Shown here piece by piece: positions 57,954 to 64,000 of a stretch of DNA of 64,000 nt. The stretch is from Zerene cesonia. Taxonomy: Eukaryota; Arthropoda; Insecta; Lepidoptera; Pieridae. Below the pieces are notes generated by a model. The model did not search any database and was not told the DNA's origin. It worked only from the letters and a program-made list of their open reading frames with translations. Position numbers and translations under genes: made by a program. The stretch covers positions 7,139,990-7,203,989 of the forward strand of contig NC_052119.1 in assembly GCF_012273895.1 (NCBI RefSeq), in the 5' to 3' direction. Every line of letters begins with the position of its first letter. The stretch's first letter is position 1.

Positions 57954-60536
57954 GATAATTAACTGAACTGAACAAAACGTATCGACCGCGGGGTAAATAT
58001 AAAGATAAGCAATGCTTAATTTGAAAAGTAAACGGCGCTTGCTGGCTCCATTGGTTTTGGAATTAGTGTGGGTTTTTATTGAGTTAAGAATTTAATTTGG
58101 TATATAGAATTGTCAATGCATGATTAATACTTAGAAAAAGTATCATAATAGTCTATTGTTTGTTATTATGTGTACATATTTATATATTATTTTATATGTA
58201 CATATTTGAGTATACATTGAGTGAAGATTGTTTTAAAAATACTTACATTAAGAAATATAACAATTACTTTTATACTAGTATGTATAAAATAAGTAATAAT
58301 CAATTATTAACGAAAACAAACCGAGACTTTAGGTATAGTTTCTAAAATATTATCGTAACGATCTGTTTCTATAACAACATTGTTGACATGAATAATAAAC
58401 GAATAATTTGTCCTTCTTTTGAATTATTAGGCAGTGTTAATACTAGAGCGAACAGACTCGTCAACTTCAAAGATTAATTCCTATTATCGTGTTGGATTAC
58501 TAAATCTGCTAGATTACTTTGTCAAAGTCGAGTGTAAGGTAAATCCGCTGATTGACAAAATGTCTTTTACTTTACGAAGTGAATAAATATTCGGCGTCTT
58601 TTCACCTTTCAAGTGTCTCGTTTGTAGGAAAATTTTCTTAAAATGTTTACGAAAACTGACAAATGCCGCCCAGGGATCGGAGTTCTCTGTCATAAAGACG
58701 CAGGTAGACATATTTCAGGCTTCTATACCGTTGGGATTTATAAGATTGGCATTGAATTTTGTATGAGTTTAGTCTTCGTGACATAATATTCAGGAAGATA
58801 CTGAAATACGGATGAAAAAATATATATATTTTTTTATGGTACCCGAGGCACATAGTGTTAAAATTATAGTATCTACAGAAAACAATATTTATATATTATG
58901 CCATATTTATATTTATTATAATATTTATAGATCAAATCCTTTCAATGTTTTCATTAGTTTTAATTTTTTATGTTTACATATTGCAGAAAAAGACGAAATT
59001 ATAAAAAATATTCGATATTCTCCTGTGACAGCTCCTATGTAAGGACACACCGCACTTACAAATGTATACAAAATATAAATGCTGAATGCAAATAAAACTG
59101 AGCAAACGTACTTCTATTAAATAAAAGTATACTTAAAATATTTTATCGTACATTTTTATGCGTAATAGCTTCATTTCAACATCAATATTTGTTCCAAAAC
59201 AACTGTAATGTAACTTTAATCAAATATTAAAACAATAAAACGACGACATAAAAACTTGTTTCCTAAAACCAACATAGCACTGAAACATTAACAGCTTATC
59301 AAAACTTTTAATACAAAATAACAATAAAGCGTAACGTGAATATCTGTTTAATAACACTATAAATAGTAACTTTCTGTTTGACTGCCAGACATAAACAAAG
59401 ATATGTTAAACGTTCTGTTGACGAAGATTGCAGATGAATTTGATTTTTTTCAAAACCCCATTCAAAAATAGGCTTTAAAATCAATGCGCTAAGAAGTAAA
59501 TTTGTGCAAGAGATCCATTAATAAAGTTTTTCATATCGCTCAGTTGGAAAACATTGGCAGAGCGCTTCACTCGTCATAAAGGGGGAAACTTTACAAATCT
59601 TCGGATTTCTTACGCTTTTAGGGAAACATAATATATTTATCTGCCCCTCGACACATGAAGAATAGCTCAGGTTCGTCACATGAGAGATTTGTTATGGGTT
59701 AATGGGTGCGACTGTATAATTTTGTTAAGCGAGTTCGAACTTCTAAAGTTGTGCGTTGCCTTCCTTTTCTTTTAGGAATATTTTGTTATATGCGTCTCTT
59801 CTAAACAAAGATACGAGTATCTATGTTGAGGTTTGCAAATTAACCCCACGGTTTTATTGACATTTGGCACTGTTTTTGGAACGGTAATATTGATGTGGGA
59901 TGCGTTATTACCACTTCAATAAACAATTCACTTGAGAGAAAACAAAAGTTTGTATGGCTCTTGCTACTTTAGCTACTAATAAAAAAAGCATTGCCATGGA
60001 TAAAATGATATTAGGTGATTAAAGAAAATGCAAAATAATGATACATATGATAATGATTTTGTTGAGCTGAGAGAAACTCATAAACAGCATAATAACTACA
60101 AGTAACCGGTGTCAGAAGTGATAAATTTAAATTCCATCTTATCCAGGTAAACAACAAAAATTAAGCAATTTCACACAATTCGATCATAATTTAGAAGCCG
60201 CCTATATAAGTCAGTCGCCACAATTCATATTAATGACCAACCCCTGCTGTTTGAACGGAAAAACTGTGACGTATGGGATTCGGTAATTTTTCACGTTGAC
60301 GCGATAACACTGCGGTCAGGTGCTACAATGATTTGTGGACGCCGTTTCTTGTTGACAATTGGTGACAAAATATCAGCTAATTTACTTCCGAGCGCAATAA
60401 ATTTGGAGCTTTCTGTTTGATAATGATTTCATTTTGAAAAACCGACATACGCTTTATGATACGACGGTAATAATTTATCCATTAACTGTTGTATATGCTG
60501 TTGAATAATCAGTTTATTTAGATGTTGGTTTAAATG
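57954..60536. other. Unassigned AT-rich sequence
   Basis: No gene or recognised repeat. Two overlapping 65-68 codon minus-strand frames at 58514-58853 have no domain. Confidence 0.5.
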
Positions 60537-60600
60537 TCCCTAATATATTATAAGTGCGAAATTATCTTATCTTTTTGTACGCTATTACTTCTATTCGTAT
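60537..60600 (+). mobile_element. Helitron 5' end fragment
   Basis: TCCCTAATATATTATAAGTG followed by CGAAATTATCTTATC and TACGCTATTACTTC resembles a decayed family A or E head. No 3' end is found. Confidence 0.35.
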
Positions 60601-61121
60601 TAAAATATTTTAATTGAAATATCTTTATTAGTATATGAGAACAGGTAACTGACACAACTATAAGTAAAAGAACATAAACCTCCTATTTAATGAATACTTC
60701 AACATTGCCGAGTTTTAATTCTGAATTGTGTTGTCAATTGTCACATTAATTAAAAGTAAATGAAAAGTGAGCTGTCAACTCAATTCTCTCCCTAATAAGC
60801 GCACATGCTGTTTATTGTACATCGAATGCTATAAGAAAAAATAAAGAGCATTTTAATAAGAGCTCTTCATAACTCTCATGTTGATTCTACGATACGTAAC
60901 GTTTTAAAATACTTAAACAAACTTCGCTCAGTTTTCCTTATAAAGAACGCCCGGTCTGTTTATTTTTCTACAACTCTTTGTATGTCTTCGGAACAGCGGA
61001 CGTCTATCACTGTACACGACTTTCCGTACAATAGTCTAACAAATTTCAATATTTGTGAAACAATTGCGCTGCATGCGAAAGCATTTGTATTGTTTAATGG
61101 TGCTTTATCGTTTTGTATTTA
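60601..61121. other. Unassigned AT-rich sequence
   Basis: Nothing recognisable besides a 61-codon frame (60982-61167) that partly overlaps the next repeat. Confidence 0.45.
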
Positions 61122-61285
61122 TTATATGCGCTTTTTGGGGTTCTGTACGCTCAGGCTTAAACGGTAGGCTCTTTCGCTGTCCGTCTATCTTTCTGTCAGT
61201 CCGTCTGTCACCAGGCTGTATCTCATGAACCACGAGACTTAGATAGTTGAAATTTTCAGAGATTATGAATCTGTCTGCGGTTAAA
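61122..61285 (+). repeat. Interspersed repeat with CTGTCTGT and CCAGGCTGTATCTCATGAAC
   Basis: The order GGGGTTCTGTACGCTCAG, TCTTTCGCTGTCCGTCTATC, TCTGTCACCAGGCTGTATCT, CATGAACCACGAGACTTAGA and TAGTTGAAATTTTCAGAGAT is one I recognise as a widely dispersed repeat of insect, especially lepidopteran, genomes. The class is not clear to me. Only one copy is seen in the window. Confidence 0.5.
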
Positions 61286-62597
61286 TTACAAATAATAAAT
61301 AATCAGCACGGCATTTAGCTTATTTATAACAGAATCCATAGCGTCGCGTAATATTCTTCCAAGTTGATATTAACAAAATTTTTGTATTATTGAAGATATT
61401 TTCAACTTGTCTGTGATACAGCTGTGTACTACAACAACTTACACAATAATTATAACGAATCATTATAGTATGTATCTATTTAGCACACGAAACCACATCA
61501 TAGAAAACATTAGCGGCAAACGTGTTTGCTTCAGAGTTGCGGCATTTTAAAAACTAAAAACATTGCTTGCGTGTGGCCAAAGATAAAGTTTAAACAAACT
61601 AAAACTATCGCAGTTTCGAACTGCAATGCGTTTTACAGCAGTTATAAAAACCTTTGTCAAACATGAAAGCAAACCGGTTGCAATCCGTAGTAAATGGGAA
61701 AATAAAGGGTGGTTTTCTTAACGTGCGACGTCGACTGTAGCGCTTTTAATTGGGGGTGGAAATTGTGATTAATGCCATCTGATAAGCTCGAAACAACTGG
61801 CACGGAAAGAAGGCGTTTTATTTGGCGCGACGCGCTTGTGTATTGGACTGGTTCCGTTGGTGACCCTTTGTACAGGTGAAGCGATTAGTTGGTTATTATT
61901 GTTTTATGTTTATTCTTTTATTAATTTATGTTATGTTTAGTAAATTTTAGTAATATCGTATCACTATATATTTAAATTATTGTTTTACACAGTGAAGATT
62001 AAGTCTTATTGTAAATTAAAAGTCGAAAAAGTGTCTATAGGCAGTAATGACCATGAGCAGTTGTTAAAAATTAAATATTAAAAAGTCATATTTATATTAT
62101 TTTATATTTGTATTTAAATAACAATTCACAAACGATCATACTTAATTATGTGAAAATGTTTTTAGACAAATGTCTACCTATATAGGTAGTTTACAACTTT
62201 ATTTATTAATTTATTTATCAATGATGAAAGTTTAACTGCACATTTATTTAAATGTGATTGTCTAACCAAATTGGAACTTATATAATCATACTTTAAGTCC
62301 CATACATAAAAGAAACAAAAAAGCAGCGTCTTTTACTTCAACACGGAACCCTTCTTCAGGCTTATCCAAAACCAACACATATTAACCTAATTTCTTTTAA
62401 TTGGTTCAACATTCATTTGCTACAATCCAAGGTGTTGATATGCTTGACCTTTTACCATACAATACCATGTAGTTTTGTATTTTATTGTTATGAAAAGACA
62501 CTTTATGGAATTATGTTAAAAATATTCGTTTAGCAATTATCTGCCTATTAATTATTATCGATTATCGGAATGTAATTGCAAAATTTTCATTGGTTTA
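61286..62597. other. Unassigned sequence
   Basis: The block 61690-61880 is less AT-rich, includes GGCGCGACGCGC, and ends at a donor-like ACAG|GTGAAG near 61876. It might be a non-coding first exon or a regulatory island. No open frame with a known domain supports a gene. Confidence 0.35.
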
Positions 62598-62811
62598 TTT
62601 TTATTTTTTTTTTACGTCAGCGACTAACCGAGCTGATAAGTCGTTAGATGGTAAGCGACCTGCGGTGGTCGCTATCATCACCGCTGGTCGCTACCAGGTC
62701 GCCACCACCACCGCCCATGAACATTAGCAAAGGTAAGTCCTCTGCAAGATGACGAGTGAGAATTGATGACGGCATGAACTACGAAGAGTGAGGAAAAGGA
62801 TACGGTAATCC
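62598..62811 (-). mobile_element. Metulj-type SINE, 3' part, with an internal expansion
   Basis: On the minus strand it contains CATGCCGTCATCAATTCTCA, CTTGCAGAGGACTTACCTTT, GCTAATGTTCATGGGCGGTG, then a GC-rich repeat of GCGACC/GGTCGC units, then CGCTTACCATCTAACGACTT and a poly-A tail (T run at 62601-62613). Compared with 19040-19080 and 39680-39715, about 45 extra bases sit between GGGCGGTGG and CTTACCATC. Confidence 0.75.
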
Positions 62812-63584
62812 GAATATTTTTATAAAACTATATTAAAGCACTATGACGTTATATTTGATGGTCATAGTACTAATATTAGTGATATAGTTAGGGTGATAAG
62901 TCTAAGTATCCTTTAATACCAACGTTGTATCCCACAATTACCGTAAAGTATTTAATACTAATTATTGCTGATTCTCATTATTAGGTCCTTACTTAGTTGT
63001 TTAGTTTCATAAATAATATTGTTTTAAAAGTGATTATCCGATGGATTGATTAAAGTGGAAGCAGGAAATACACATTTAAAGGTTATACATAAGCTTAAAA
63101 ATCCTTCTTAATTTTCCATACAATAATGAAAAGAGACGGAGAAGGAAGTTATACAAGTATAACAAGGAGTTAGTCGTACTAATTTCGTAATTGAAAAAAA
63201 AAATAAAATAGGGACGTGGAAGGTTACATTTTTATTGTATAATTCAAAGGTTGGGAGAGTTTCAACAAGATTTGATACAACTGTCAACTTCTCAGTTTGA
63301 CAGTTGTAACAGAGAAAGAAGAATAGAGACTGGAGTATATACAATAAAGACATTATATTGTGTTATCATTATAATAGGCCTTTCGTGACTCGTATTGTGT
63401 ATATCAAATAGAGTGCATGAATCATATTCCGGGAACATTCATTTGATGTAAATTAAACAATATTTTGCAAGAATACCAAAATGTTTTAAATGACATTCCC
63501 GGGTAAGTAGCAGAGCTAGGAGTCACGGAATAAAATGTTCTGTCGACCACTAATGGTACGACTATTTTTATTCTTAGAAATTAA
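62812..63584. other. Unassigned AT-rich sequence
   Basis: No gene. An 81-codon minus-strand frame at 63108-63353 is rich in Phe, Leu and Thr and has no domain. Its sequence includes an inverted pair AACTGTCA/TGACAGTT (63278-63306). Confidence 0.45.
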
Positions 63585-63730
63585 AAACTTTTCAACGGAT
63601 TTTAAACGCGATTTATTCATTATATTATTAACCCGACGTTTCGAACACTTTACAGCGAGCGTGGTCACGGGGAGACAGAGTCTTTCTAAATGTATAATAC
63701 TCGCGTGAAACCAAACACAAGAAAATACTA
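63585..63730 (+). mobile_element. Foldback element, deletion copy
   Basis: The left arm TAGAAATTAAAAACTTTTCA, GCGATTTATTCATTATATTA, ACCCGACGTTTCGAACACTT and TACAGCGAGCG is followed by TGGTCACGGGGAGACAGAG. It then jumps to the distal tail TTTCTAAATGTATAATACTC, GCGTGAAACCAAACACAAGA. The right arm is missing. The copy at 36387 keeps the right arm but lacks the GGTCACGGGG half on its left side. Confidence 0.7.
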
Positions 63731-63854
63731 TATTTTTATTCTGTTATTGTTTTAATTTTAATTAATAAAAGCTAGAGTAAAGAGTTTCTTACTCGTCAAT
63801 TTGGGTTATGGTCAATAAAAAGGTGTGCCTAAAAATATTCTAATAATATAATTG
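63731..63854. other. AT-rich spacer
   Basis: Nothing recognisable lies between the foldback element and the SINE. Confidence 0.5.
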
Positions 63855-64000
63855 TGACCGCCTCCTTGGTACAGTGGTTAATGCGTGAGCGTAGAACCGA
63901 GGGGTCCTGGGTGCAATTCCCGGTGGGGACGCACAAAAAAAAAATGTCTCGGTCTGGCAGGGCACAGAAGGCTGATCATCTGCTTGTTCGTAAAGAAAAT
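63855..64000 (+). mobile_element. tRNA-derived SINE, cut by the window end
   Basis: The head TGACCGCCTCCTTGGTACAG, TGGTTAATGCGTGAGCGTAG and GGTGCAATTCCCGGTGGGGA contains the box A and box B regions, then an A run and CTCGGTCTGGCAGGGCACAG, with GCTGATCATCTGC. It is the same family as 17804-17999 and 42448-42593. It retains the segment after CTCGGTCTGGC that the 17804 copy has lost. Its 3' end lies beyond the window. Confidence 0.85.

Noticed and set aside
1..64000. CRISPR array, bacterial operon or phage-type system
   Set aside because: No regularly spaced direct repeats, no ribosome-binding-site-led gene series, and the repeats are clearly those of an insect nuclear genome.

Overview
The window looks like nuclear DNA from a moth or butterfly (Lepidoptera). 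It is strongly AT-rich and repeat-dense. The clade call rests on its repeats. These are SINE tails carrying the GGGCGGTGG...CTTACCATCAGG block typical of the lepidopteran Metulj group, and about twenty short non-autonomous Helitrons that share the lepidopteran-type 3' end CCGCGGGGCGCAGCTAGT. I cannot name the species.

I recognise no protein-coding gene. The open frames are short (mostly under 110 codons), many lack an ATG, and several lie inside repeats or across the assembly gap. The sequence reads as a gene desert or the inside of a very large intron. The only RNA-gene-like feature is a tRNA-like Pol III unit at 16401-16484, and it has a defective anticodon loop.

Layout. 0-5 kb: a Helitron-rich stretch with seven elements or fragments, two of them tail to tail near 3.1 kb. 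5-16 kb: mostly unassigned AT-rich sequence, with a tandem Helitron pair at 7985-8178 that includes a 66-bp remnant. 16-19 kb: the tRNA-like unit, a complete tRNA-derived SINE with a perfect 13-bp target duplication (17791-18012), and a Metulj-type SINE tail. 19-27 kb: mostly unassigned sequence, a possible LINE tail at 24.2 kb, and a few repeat fragments. 27-31 kb: a second Helitron cluster, including a chimera of two families. 34.3-35.3 kb: a gap of exactly 1000 N whose edges look like the two ends of one SINE. 36.4 kb: a foldback element. 39.4 kb: a near-complete Metulj-type SINE. 41.7-46.2 kb: a third Helitron cluster with a SINE nested in a Helitron. 46-61 kb: long unassigned stretches with a few less AT-rich patches that may be regulatory. 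61-64 kb: more repeats, including a second foldback copy and a SINE cut by the window end.

The mobile elements are all non-autonomous or broken. No transposase, Rep-helicase or reverse transcriptase frame is visible, so any mobilisation would depend on enzymes encoded elsewhere. I found no convincing new biological system. The most interesting signals are the Helitron end-swap, the end-to-end Helitron remnant, the gap that appears to hide a SINE, the two complementary foldback deletions, and several unexplained hairpins and paired motifs.
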